A stretch of 37,219 nt of DNA from Paraburkholderia tropica (GTDB lineage Bacteria; Pseudomonadota; Gammaproteobacteria; Burkholderiales; Burkholderiaceae): the NCBI RefSeq assembly GCF_900109265.1, contig NZ_FNZM01000016.1, positions 200,398-237,616 on the forward strand. Direction: 5' to 3'. The position numbers and the translations under genes are program-made. Below, in pieces: positions 7,382-14,889 of the stretch; within the stretch, counting starts at the first letter, position 1, and the number at the start of each line of letters is the position of its first letter. The notes under the pieces are model-generated. The model was given only the letters and a program-made list of their open reading frames with translations. It was not told where the DNA came from and did no database searches.

Positions 7382-8827
7382 ATGTCCGACACGTCCACTG
7401 CCGCCTCCCCCGCCACGCCCTCCGCCCGCAAGCTCTCCGTGATGCTGTGGCTCGTCGCCACCGGCTTCTTCATGCAGACGCTCGACTCGACCATCGTCAA
7501 CACGGCGCTGCCCGCGATGGCCGACAGCCTCGGCGAACTGCCCTTGCGCATGCAATCGGTCGTGATCGCCTACTCGCTGACGATGGCGGTGATGATCCCC
7601 GTCTCCGGCTGGCTCGCGGACAAGCTCGGCACGCGCCGCGTGTTCATGGGCGCGATCTTCGTGTTCACGATCGGCTCGCTGCTCTGCGCGAGCGCGCACA
7701 CGCTGAACCAGCTCGTGCTCTCGCGCATCGCGCAGGGCGTGGGCGGCGCGATGCTGCTGCCGGTCGGACGCCTCGCCGTGCTGCGCACGTTTCCCGCCGA
7801 ACGCTATCTGCCCGCGCTCTCGTTCGTGGCGATCCCGGGCCTGATCGGCCCGCTGATCGGCCCGACGCTCGGCGGCTGGCTCGTGCAGATCGCCTCGTGG
7901 CACTGGATCTTCCTGATCAACGTGCCGGTGGGCGTGATCGGCTGCCTGTTCACCTTCATCTTCATGCCCGACAGCCGCAACGCCGACACGCCGAAGTTCG
8001 ACCTGCCCGGCTATCTGCTGCTGGTCGTCGGCATGGTGACGATCTCGTTCGCGCTCGACGGCCGCTCCGAGCTGGGCATTCCGCAAGCGACCGTGCTGGT
8101 GCTGCTGATCGTCTCGCTGGCCGCCTTCGTCGCCTACGGGCTGCACGCGCAACGCTCGCCGCGGCCGATCTTCTCGCTCGATCTGTTCAGGATCCACACC
8201 TTCAGCGTGGGGTTGCTCGGCAACCTGTTCGCGCGGATCGGCAGCGGCGCGATGCCGTATCTGATTCCGCTGCTGCTGCAAGTCGCGCTCGGCTACACGC
8301 CGTTCGAGGCGGGCCTGATGATGCTGCCGGTCGCGGCGGCGGGCATGTTCTCGAAGCGCCTCGTCACCTATCTGATCACGCGTTACGGCTACCGCCGCGT
8401 GCTGGTGATCAACACGGTGCTGGTCGGCCTGATGATGGCGAGCTTCGCGCTCTCGACGCCGCACGAGCCGCTGTGGCTGCGCCTCGTGCAACTGGCCGTG
8501 TTCGGCGCCGTCAATTCGATGCAATTCACCGCAATGAACACGCTCACGCTCAAAGACCTCGGCATGGGCGGCGCGAGCAGCGGCAACAGCCTGTTCTCGC
8601 TCGTGCAGATGCTCTCGATGAGCCTCGGCGTGACGGTCGCGGGCGCGCTGCTCACGACCTTCACGGGGCTGATCGCGCACATGACCGCGTCCAACGTGAT
8701 TCCGGCGTTCCACGCCACGTTCGTGTGCGTGGGCATCATCACGGCGTGCTCGTCGTGGATCTTCGGCCAGCTCTCCGACGACGTGCGCCACGCCGCGAAA
8801 AAGACCGATCCGTCCGAGCGCACCTGA
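7382..8827 (+). CDS. DHA2-family MFS drug efflux transporter (HsrA-like)
   Basis: 481 aa inner-membrane protein with about 14 hydrophobic segments. DHA2 motifs are present: LDSTIVNTALPAMA at 31-44, WLADKLGTRRVF (motif A) at 76-87 and RIAQGVGGAMLLPVGRL (motif B) near 117-133, plus PGLIGPLIGPTLGGWL (motif C). By memory it closely resembles E. coli HsrA, including the conserved FTAMNTLTLKDL segment. It probably exports hydrophobic compounds using proton motive force. No membrane fusion partner or regulator is adjacent. A TACAAT element at 7337-7342 could be its -10. Confidence 0.9.
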   Translation: MSDTSTAASPATPSARKLSVMLWLVATGFFMQTLDSTIVNTALPAMADSLGELPLRMQSVVIAYSLTMAVMIPVSGWLADKLGTRRVFMGAIFVFTIGSLLCASAHTLNQLVLSRIAQGVGGAMLLPVGRLAVLRTFPAERYLPALSFVAIPGLIGPLIGPTLGGWLVQIASWHWIFLINVPVGVIGCLFTFIFMPDSRNADTPKFDLPGYLLLVVGMVTISFALDGRSELGIPQATVLVLLIVSLAAFVAYGLHAQRSPRPIFSLDLFRIHTFSVGLLGNLFARIGSGAMPYLIPLLLQVALGYTPFEAGLMMLPVAAAGMFSKRLVTYLITRYGYRRVLVINTVLVGLMMASFALSTPHEPLWLRLVQLAVFGAVNSMQFTAMNTLTLKDLGMGGASSGNSLFSLVQMLSMSLGVTVAGALLTTFTGLIAHMTASNVIPAFHATFVCVGIITACSSWIFGQLSDDVRHAAKKTDPSERT

Positions 8828-9192
8828 GCGGCGAAAGTCGGGCGAACGCGCGGCGATGGCTCGCGCGTTCGCGGCCTGAAAACACCGCCTGAAAAGCCCG
8901 CCTGAAACCGCGCTCAAATCCGCTACGGAAAAACCCGCGACCGCCGCGCACCAGGCCGGTGCACGACGCGCTCCGCGCGGTGCGCGCATTGGCCGCAAAG
9001 GCGCGTCGCCAGTGCCTGAGCGGCCGCCACAACGTCCTCGCCGACTATCCGTAAAACGCCGATATCCCGTGCGCATGGCCCGACCGGCTGTGTGTCGGGA
9101 CTCGCATACTTTTTGCACGGCTATCCTGTAATGTAAACTTGACGTTCGCGCGCGCGGTCCTGTGTCGGCCAAGGCGCGCGTCACCCAGGCCT
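8828..9192. other. Intergenic region with a 3-copy 13-bp tandem repeat
   Basis: No gene is supported here. Just after the transporter stop, GCCTGAAA-led units recur with an exact 13-bp period at 8874, 8887 and 8900; the first nine bases are nearly invariant and the last four vary. The stretch near 9101-9140 is relatively AT-rich and may hold the promoter of the EAL gene, for example TTGCAC (9113-9118) with TAAACT (9134-9139), but the 15-bp spacing is short. No terminator with a T-run was found. Confidence 0.5.
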
Positions 9193-10464
9193 ATGAACAG
9201 CATGATCGACCTCGATCCCCCCGGCTATCAGTCGCGACCCGTCGCGGGCGAAGAAGGCGCCCGGCGCACCGTACTCTACGGCGGATACACCGTGTTCAGC
9301 GTGTTCCAGCCGGTGTTTTCGGTCGCCCACCGCCGCGCGATCGGCTATCACGCGTCGCTGCGCGCGCACGACGAGCAAGGCCAGCAGGTGCCGTCGCAGG
9401 AAGTGTTCACGCAGGCCGCGCGCCGCGGCGATCTGCTCGAACTGGGACGGCTCGCGGAATCGCTGCATCTGGGCAACTTCAACGCCTTCGACTCGCACGA
9501 CGAATGGCTCTTCCTGAGCCTGCACCCCGCCGCGCTAATGGACACGAGCTACGGCGACGCCCTGCTCGCCGGCATCAAGGCGCTCGGGCTGCAACCGCAG
9601 CGCGTGGTGCTGGAAGTGTCGGAACAGGCGGGCGGCGAAAACTCGCGTTTCGCGGAGATCATCGACGGGCTGCGCAAGGCGGGGTTCGTGATCGCGCTCG
9701 ACGGCTTCGGCGCCAAGCATTCGAACATCGACCGTGTCTGGCAGCTACGTCCCGACATCGTCACGCTCGACCGCAGCCTGCTCGCACAGGCGAGCCGCCA
9801 CGCACACATCGAGCGCGTACTGCCGGGGCTGGTGTCGATGCTGCACGAGTCCGGCCAACTGGTGCTGGTCGGCGGACTCTCGACCGAGCGCGACGCGCTG
9901 ATCGCGCTGGAAAGCAACGCCGATTTCGTGCAGGGCGCGTACTTCGCGCGGCCCGACGTCGAACCCGTGCCGCCCGCCACGGCGGCGCGTCTGATGGACG
10001 ATCTGTCGGCGCGTCTGCGCGAGCGCGTGAGCGCGCGCGAGCGGGCGCAGTCGGCGCGCCTCGCGCCGTACGTGAGCGCGCTGCAGGCGGCTGCGGCCCA
10101 ACTGGCCGCGGACGCCAGCATGAGCGACGCCACGCTGCCGCTGCTCGGTCTCGGCGAGACGGCGCGCTGCTTCCTGCTGGACGCCTCGGGCCGCCAGATC
10201 GGCGACAACGTGCTGCCCGACGGCCGCACCTCGCAGCGCGCCAAGCGCTTCCGTCCGCTGCTGCATTCGGAGGGCGCGAGCTGGGAGCGCCGGCCCTACT
10301 TCATCGCCGCGATGAAAGCGCCCGGCAGCGTGCAGTTCACGCCGCCCTATCTGTCGATCAACGAGGCGCACCTGTGCGTGACCGCCTCGATCGCCGCGCA
10401 GACGTCGCAGGGCTTGCAGGTGCTCTGCGTCGACATCAACTGGGAAGCCGCACAGCGCGTCTAG
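9193..10464 (+). CDS. Degenerate EAL-domain protein with C-terminal sensor-like domain (YkuI-like architecture)
   Basis: 423 aa from the ATG at 9193. Residues 34-258 follow the EAL phosphodiesterase fold, which normally cleaves cyclic di-GMP, but key positions are lost. EAL reads HAS (53-55), the metal-binding Asn is replaced in LSLHP, the DDFG pair reads DGFG (170-173), the catalytic Lys is Thr191 (IVTLD), and the EGVE motif reads GGLS (227-230). Only Glu141 and Asp170 remain. It is therefore probably not an enzyme, but a binding or signalling protein. Residues about 290-423 (LGETARCFLLDASGRQIGDN) resemble the PDC/PAS-like C-domain of YkuI. Its stop overlaps that of the sigma factor gene. 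A start at 9202 is also possible. Confidence 0.82.
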   Translation: MNSMIDLDPPGYQSRPVAGEEGARRTVLYGGYTVFSVFQPVFSVAHRRAIGYHASLRAHDEQGQQVPSQEVFTQAARRGDLLELGRLAESLHLGNFNAFDSHDEWLFLSLHPAALMDTSYGDALLAGIKALGLQPQRVVLEVSEQAGGENSRFAEIIDGLRKAGFVIALDGFGAKHSNIDRVWQLRPDIVTLDRSLLAQASRHAHIERVLPGLVSMLHESGQLVLVGGLSTERDALIALESNADFVQGAYFARPDVEPVPPATAARLMDDLSARLRERVSARERAQSARLAPYVSALQAAAAQLAADASMSDATLPLLGLGETARCFLLDASGRQIGDNVLPDGRTSQRAKRFRPLLHSEGASWERRPYFIAAMKAPGSVQFTPPYLSINEAHLCVTASIAAQTSQGLQVLCVDINWEAAQRV

Positions 10465-11579
10465 GCGATGGCGAGCGGGCGCGCGATCAACGTCGGCCCT
10501 TCCTGCATCGACGATGACACCGATGACGCCGCCGCGAGCGTTTGCGCCGCGCGCATGCTGGCGTGCAGATGCATCTGCATCGATAGCGACGCTCCGTTCG
10601 CCATGAAGCGCGCCAGCAGCGTGCGAACGGCCTGCGCGCCGTAAGTCTGGAAATCGCGATTGGCCGCGCTGAAGTCTGCGCCCCGCGCCGCCACACACAC
10701 GACCGGCGTGGCCCGTCCGTTCTCGTCCTCCCGCACATGCAGCCACGCCGCCAGCGCGCCGTCGTGCGCGACCAGCGCGACGCCCGGCGCGCCATCGAGC
10801 ACGAGCGTTTCGGCGTGCAGCGCGCGCACCTCCGTCGCCTCGGCGGCCTGCGTGAGCGCGGTCGCGGTCACCCCAAGCAGATCCAGCAAGCCCGCGCGAT
10901 CCTGCGCGTGCAGCACCTCGCGCAAGCGGTCGACCGCGAGCGCGTGACGCGCCGTATCGGCGGGCGCGGACTGCGGCGCCTGCTCGCGCGCGAGCCGAAC
11001 GCGCGCACGATGGACGCTCTGGCGGCAATGCGCGAGGGCGCAGCCCGTCAGCGCCGCGATCTCCGCGTAGTCGCAGTCGAACGCCTCGCGCAGCACGAAC
11101 ACCGCTTGTTCGAGCGGCCCAAGCCGGTCGAGCATCAGCAACAGCCCATCGGAAAGTCGCGCCGCGCGCAGCCCGGTTTCCTCGGCGGACGGCGCCGTAT
11201 CGTCGAGCCAGGGCGCCAGCCAGGCCGCGTCGCGCTCGCCCGCGCGCTCGCGGCGCAGCTTGCGCAGCCGGTCGATGGCGAGACGCATCGTCACTGTGGC
11301 GAGCCACGCCTGCGGCGTGCGGACCGCCGCGGCGTCACCGGCGCGCCAGCGGAACCAGGCGTCCTGCACCACGTCCTCGGCCTCCGCACGGCTGCCGAGC
11401 ACGCGCGCCGCCAACGCCAGCAAGCGCGCCCGCTCCTTCGCGAACACGCCCGCGCGGCGGGCTTCGTTCCAGGTCTCGTTGCTCGGTGCGCCGTCTGATA
11501 CGGCGCGTATTTCGGCGCCGGCATCTTCGCTGGCTTTTTCGCTGATTTCGTCGCTGATTTCGTCGCTCATCTGCGTCAT
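10461..11579 (-). CDS. ECF RNA polymerase sigma factor with C-terminal SnoaL-like extension (ECF41/SigJ-like)
   Basis: 372 aa, about twice the length of a minimal ECF factor. Region 2 lies at about 45-112 (AEAEDVVQDAWFRW; TPQAWLATVTMRLAIDRLRK). Region 4 lies at about 145-200 (LGPLEQAVFVLREAFDCDYAEIAALTG; CRQSVHRARVRL). Between them, APWLDD at 122-127 resembles the PWLPEP linker motif of ECF41 factors. The extension from about 210 on has a SnoaL-like pattern, which in that group acts as a built-in regulator replacing an anti-sigma factor. The ATG at 11579 has an AAGGAG site; codons 4-12 contain a repeated SDEI. No anti-sigma gene is adjacent. It is divergent from clpP. Confidence 0.82.
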   Translation of the reverse strand: MTQMSDEISDEISEKASEDAGAEIRAVSDGAPSNETWNEARRAGVFAKERARLLALAARVLGSRAEAEDVVQDAWFRWRAGDAAAVRTPQAWLATVTMRLAIDRLRKLRRERAGERDAAWLAPWLDDTAPSAEETGLRAARLSDGLLLMLDRLGPLEQAVFVLREAFDCDYAEIAALTGCALAHCRQSVHRARVRLAREQAPQSAPADTARHALAVDRLREVLHAQDRAGLLDLLGVTATALTQAAEATEVRALHAETLVLDGAPGVALVAHDGALAAWLHVREDENGRATPVVCVAARGADFSAANRDFQTYGAQAVRTLLARFMANGASLSMQMHLHASMRAAQTLAAASSVSSSMQEGPTLIARPLAIA

Positions 11580-11765
11580 TCGCTTCGCTCCTTCGCGCTC
11601 CGGCTTCGCCGTGCTTCCCGCCATCCAGACGACCGGCCACGCGCCGATGTGACAGCCGCACGCAAAAAAATCCTCGTCACGCGCCGCGCGCGGCGCGCGT
11701 CTTGTCGACAAAGGCGCGCCTCGATGACACCGCCGCGCCGGCCCACTTTTTCCGCGAGGATTTCC

Positions 11766-12410
11766 ATGCAGCCCATCGATTCGCATCATGCAGCAAACGC
11801 GCCGCGCGCGCTCAATCTCGTGCCGACAGTCATCGAAACGTCGAGCCGCGGCGAGCGCGCCTACGACATCTATTCGCGCCTGCTGCGCGAACGCATCGTG
11901 TTTCTCGTCGGGCCGGTCAACGAACAGAGCGCGAGCGTGGTCGTCGCGCAACTGCTGTTTCTCGAAGCCGAGCAACCCGAGAAGGACATCAGCCTCTACA
12001 TCAACTCGCCGGGCGGCTCGGTCTACGACGGCATGGCGATCTACGACACGATGCAGTTCATCAAGCCCGATGTGTCCACGCTCTGCACAGGCTTCGCCGC
12101 CAGCATGGGCTCGTTTCTGCTCGCGGCGGGCACGCATGGAAAACGCTTCGCACTCCCGAACGCACGCATCATGATCCACCAGCCTTCGGGCGGCGGACAA
12201 GGCACGGCGTCCGATATCGAATTGCAGGCACGCGAGGTGATTTTTCAGCGCGAGCGGCTCAACGCGATGCTCGCCGCGAACACGGGCCGCGAACTCGCGC
12301 AGATCGAACGCGACACCGACCGCGACAACTTCATGTCGGCGCAGGCGGCAGCCGATTACGGCCTGATCGACCGCGTGATCGCCTCGCGCGACCAGCAAGT
12401 GCCGCGCTGA
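11766..12410 (+). CDS. clpP: ATP-dependent Clp protease proteolytic subunit, stand-alone copy
   Basis: 214 aa, normal ClpP length. The serine protease triad is intact: Ser113 in GFAASMGSF, His138 in MIHQPSGG and Asp187 in DTDRDNF. The hydrophobic strand INSPGGSVYDGMAIYD at 80-95 is also typical. ClpP forms a cytosolic tetradecamer that degrades proteins fed by ClpX or ClpA. The main clpP of this group is usually next to tig and clpX; this copy sits alone between a sigma factor and a TetR gene, so it is probably a paralogue. The start at 11766 is preceded by GCGAGGA. Confidence 0.9.
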   Translation: MQPIDSHHAANAPRALNLVPTVIETSSRGERAYDIYSRLLRERIVFLVGPVNEQSASVVVAQLLFLEAEQPEKDISLYINSPGGSVYDGMAIYDTMQFIKPDVSTLCTGFAASMGSFLLAAGTHGKRFALPNARIMIHQPSGGGQGTASDIELQAREVIFQRERLNAMLAANTGRELAQIERDTDRDNFMSAQAAADYGLIDRVIASRDQQVPR

Positions 12411-12454
12411 TCGAAGCACTGATCGACGCGCTGATCGACGCGCTGATCGACGCG
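12407..12454. repeat. Four tandem copies of a 12-bp unit overlapping the clpP stop
   Basis: CTGATCGACGCG occurs in perfect tandem at 12419, 12431 and 12443, and with two changes (CTGATCGAAGCA) at 12407-12418, where it contains the clpP stop codon. A related CTGATCGACCGCG lies inside clpP at 12363. In the +1 frame relative to clpP the repeat reads as an uninterrupted LIDA series. It fills the gap between the convergent clpP and TetR genes. Confidence 0.85.
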
Positions 12455-12456
12455 CA

Positions 12457-13095
12457 TTACGACGCCAGTCGCTGCGCGAGCCACGCGGCGATCACGCCTT
12501 TGTATTCGGCGACCAGCAGCTTGCGGTCCTTTGGTTTGGCCGCCGCGTAAAGCGGGTTGAGGCTCTTGATGACCTGCAGCATGACCTCGGCGATGCGATA
12601 CGCCTCGTCGGACGACAGATCGGCGTTATAGCGACGAAACAGCCCGGCAAAACGCTGACGCAGCTTGTTGCGCGCCGCGTCGTCGCGACGAAAGCCGAGC
12701 GGCACCGACAGCAGCGGCAGATAGGCCGGAAACGAAGTCATCAGATCGACCATCATGTCGAAAAGCCGCTCGGCCAGTTGCGCGAGCGGCAATTCGGCTT
12801 CCGCCTGTTCCTCGATGAGCGCGGTCCAGCGCGCGTCCATGTCGTCGCCGTAACGCAGGCGCAAGGCAAGCGCGAGCGCTTCCTTGTTCGGAAAGTACTG
12901 ATATGCCGCGCCGATCGACACGCCGGCCTGCTGCGCGATCTGCGTCATGGTGGCCGCCTCGAAGCCGCGTTCGGCGAACGCGTCGGCCGCCGCCTCGAGC
13001 AGCGCATCTACGGTGCGCGCCGCGCGCTCCTGACGCGGCACGCGCCGTGTCCCCTCTTTTTTCAGGTCTTCCGCCATATCTGAGGCCATCCTCAT
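12457..13095 (-). CDS. TetR-family transcriptional regulator
   Basis: 212 aa. The N-terminal HTH covers about residues 22-70 (TVDALLEAAADAFAERGFEAATMTQIAQQAGVSIGAAYQYFPNKEAL), the signature of the family; the rest is a helical ligand-binding domain. It probably represses itself and the divergent isochorismatase-fold gene through the palindrome at 13107-13130. Starts at 13095, 13089 and 13077 are possible. The last puts the whole GGCCATCCTCATATT motif outside the coding region and has a GAGG 12 nt upstream. The inducer is unknown. Confidence 0.88.
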   Translation of the reverse strand: MRMASDMAEDLKKEGTRRVPRQERAARTVDALLEAAADAFAERGFEAATMTQIAQQAGVSIGAAYQYFPNKEALALALRLRYGDDMDARWTALIEEQAEAELPLAQLAERLFDMMVDLMTSFPAYLPLLSVPLGFRRDDAARNKLRQRFAGLFRRYNADLSSDEAYRIAEVMLQVIKSLNPLYAAAKPKDRKLLVAEYKGVIAAWLAQRLAS

Positions 13096-13106
13096 ATTCG
13101 TGTATC

Positions 13107-13130
13107 ATATGTGAGTCCATCCTCACATAT
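13107..13130. promoter_or_regulatory. TetR operator candidate
   Basis: ATATGTGAG (13107-13115) and CTCACATAT (13122-13130) are perfect 9-bp inverted arms with a 6-bp centre, lying between the divergent TetR and isochorismatase-fold start codons. The sequence GTCCATCCTCACATATTGG (13115-13133) is echoed by GGCCATCCTCATATTCG at 13084-13100, so a second, partial site may exist over the TetR start. Length and position fit a classical TetR operator. Confidence 0.75.
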
Positions 13131-13139
13131 TGGTGTCCC

Positions 13140-13721
13140 ATGACGCAAGCCCTTTCTCTCGACCCGCGCAAGACTGCGCTCGTGATGATCGATCTCCAGC
13201 ACGGCATCGTGAGCCGCGCGGTCGCGCCCCACAGCGGCGCCCAGGTGGTCGAAAAAGCCAAGGTTCTCGCCGACGCGCTGCGCGCGCAAGGCGGCACGGT
13301 GGTCTGGGTGCACGTGCTGCTCAACGAACTGCTGGCGCTGCCCGCCGACAACTCGATGCACAAGCCGGGCACGCCGCCCGCGCCGGCCATCGCGTCCGAA
13401 CTCGTGCCCGAAATCGGCCAGCAGGACGGCGACGTGGTGATCGCCAAGCGCCAATGGGGCGCGTTCCACGGCACCAACCTCGAACAGCAGCTGCGTCGCC
13501 GCGGCATCGACACGATCGTGCTGGGCGGCATCGCCACCAACTTCGGCGTCGAGTCCACCGCGCGCGCGGCCTTCGATCAGGGCTTCAAGCTCGTGTTCGT
13601 CGAAGACGCCACGTCGGGCCTGAACGAAGAAATGCACCGCTTCTCGTTCGAAAAACTGTTCGGCTTCATGGGCCACGTGCGCACGACGCAGGAAACCATC
13701 GCCGCGATGACGGGCGCATAA
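13140..13721 (+). CDS. Isochorismatase-fold hydrolase, YecD-like, lacking the usual Cys
   Basis: 193 aa, normal for the isochorismatase-like superfamily. Asp18 in MIDLQ and Lys103 in IAKRQWGAF match two of the three catalytic positions. The nucleophilic Cys of cysteine hydrolases (TN.CVESTAR) is Gly136 here, in ATNFGVESTARAAF. The same replacement is seen in E. coli YecD and in the isochorismatase EntB, so this is not necessarily a dead enzyme, but it cannot use a Cys thiol. The gene is divergent from the TetR gene and ends before a bidirectional terminator shared with sodB. Confidence 0.88.
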   Translation: MTQALSLDPRKTALVMIDLQHGIVSRAVAPHSGAQVVEKAKVLADALRAQGGTVVWVHVLLNELLALPADNSMHKPGTPPAPAIASELVPEIGQQDGDVVIAKRQWGAFHGTNLEQQLRRRGIDTIVLGGIATNFGVESTARAAFDQGFKLVFVEDATSGLNEEMHRFSFEKLFGFMGHVRTTQETIAAMTGA

Positions 13722-13754
13722 GGCCCACGTCAAGCCACGTCCGGCACGCGCAAA

Positions 13755-13790
13755 CAAAAAAGCCCTCGATGCGAATCGAGGGCTTTTTTT
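13755..13790. terminator. Bidirectional intrinsic terminator
   Basis: AGCCCTCGAT (13761-13770), loop GCGA and ATCGAGGGCT (13775-13784) form a 10-bp stem, with A-run on the left and T-run on the right. It serves the isochorismatase-fold gene on the plus strand and sodB on the minus strand. Confidence 0.92.
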
Positions 13791-13836
13791 GTGCCGTTCT
13801 GCGCGAACGGCACGGGAACCAACGTGGGCGCTGGCC

Positions 13837-14415
13837 TTATGCGAAGTTCTTCGCAGCGAAGTCCCAGTTCACGATGTTCCAGAACGCTTCGACGAACTTC
13901 GGACGTGCGTTGCGGTAGTCGATGTAGTAAGCGTGTTCCCACACGTCAATCGTGATCAGCGCGGTTGCGTCGGTCGTGAGCGGCGTAGCGGCGTTGCTGG
14001 TCGACACGATGTCGAGCGAGCCGTCTGCCTTCTTCACGAGCCACGTCCAGCCCGAACCGAAGTTGCCGACTGCAGCCTTCGTGAAGGCTTCCTTGAACGC
14101 GTCGTAGGAGCCCCACTTCGCGTTGATGGCGTCGCCGAGCGCGCCCGTCGGTGCGCCGCCGCCCTGGGGCGACAGGCTGTTCCAGAAGAACGTGTGATTC
14201 CAGATCTGAGCCGCGTTGTTGAACACGCCGCCCGACGACTTCTTGACGATCTCTTCGAGCGAGAGCTTTTCGAACTCGGTGCCCGGGATCAGGTTGTTCA
14301 GGTTCGTGACGTAAGCCTGGTGATGCTTGCCGTAGTGGTATTCAAGCGTCTCTTCCGACATGGTCGGTGCGAGGGCGTTCTTCGCGAACGGCAGCGGCGG
14401 GAGCGTAAATGACAT
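13837..14415 (-). CDS. sodB: Superoxide dismutase, Fe type
   Basis: 192 aa. Converts superoxide to hydrogen peroxide and oxygen in the cytoplasm. Metal ligands are His27 (EYHYGKHH), His74 (NHTFFW), Asp157 and His161 (DVWEHAYYIDY). Gln70 in AAQIWNHTF is the residue typical of iron enzymes; manganese enzymes usually have Gln in the C-terminal half instead. The ATG at 14415 is preceded by AAGGAA; an upstream in-frame ATG at 14472 lies at the promoter -10 and is rejected. It has its own sigma70-type promoter and terminator. Confidence 0.96.
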   Translation of the reverse strand: MSFTLPPLPFAKNALAPTMSEETLEYHYGKHHQAYVTNLNNLIPGTEFEKLSLEEIVKKSSGGVFNNAAQIWNHTFFWNSLSPQGGGAPTGALGDAINAKWGSYDAFKEAFTKAAVGNFGSGWTWLVKKADGSLDIVSTSNAATPLTTDATALITIDVWEHAYYIDYRNARPKFVEAFWNIVNWDFAAKNFA

Positions 14416-14889
14416 GATGCGGTTCCTTCGTCGTGTTATGGGGAGTTCTGCGTAATAACCGGCATGGAGCACTCGATTGTAGGCGAGTTGGAATAACCCC
14501 GCAAACGAGCGGACATTATGCCGAACATCGGCTGCACAAGGCTTTCAAGGGCTTTCGCGCATAGCGAGCACACCTCGCGCGCACCTGCGCGGACGACGCG
14601 GCTCCCCCGGTTCGGAAGCGTCGCGCGACATGAGCGGATGCGCTGCTCATCCGCACGAACAGGGCGTTGCGGCAGCGCGAACGATGCCGGCGCGGCATCG
14701 TCGGCGCAGGCTGCGGTTTGCTGTCTGCAAGCGCTTGTGACGTTTGACGAACATCCCTCGCGCACCGCATGCGCCGACCCGCCTGTTCGCGCAAGCTGCG
14801 CGCCTGGATCCTCGATCCTTCCGATCAATTACCCAGAATCACGCGCAATCACACGCACACTCGCGCGCCGGCGGCCCAGCGTGAGTCGT
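14416..14889. other. Intergenic region sodB-xseA
   Basis: Apart from the sodB promoter, no gene is supported; the open frames here have no ribosome sites and no recognisable protein. Two hairpins lie downstream of xseA: GCGGATG (14634-14640) with CATCCGC (14648-14654), and ACGATGCCG (14681-14689) with CGGCATCGT (14693-14701, three-base loop). Neither is followed by a T-run, so termination there would need Rho. Confidence 0.5.
14476..14504 (-). promoter_or_regulatory. sodB promoter
   Basis: Read on the minus strand, TTGCGG (-35, 14499-14504) is followed by a 17-bp spacer and TACAAT (-10, 14476-14481). The predicted transcript starts near 14469, about 54 nt before the sodB ATG. Confidence 0.75.

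Noticed and set aside
5689..8892. A 1067-codon open frame on the plus strand
   Set aside because: It overlaps the MocR and transporter genes in another frame and reads as Arg/Ala-rich low-complexity sequence.
11680..11697. Perfect 18-bp palindrome CGCGCCGCGCGCGGCGCG
   Set aside because: Pure C/G dinucleotide sequence of this kind arises readily by chance in such GC-rich DNA and is not next to a T-run in the right position.
12407..12550. Extension of clpP through the 12-bp repeats
   Set aside because: The open frame through the repeats is a different frame from clpP; the real clpP frame ends at 12410 at normal family length.
14436..14828. A 130-codon minus-strand open frame between sodB and xseA
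   Set aside because: It runs across the sodB promoter region and has no coding-like codon pattern or known relatives that I recognise.
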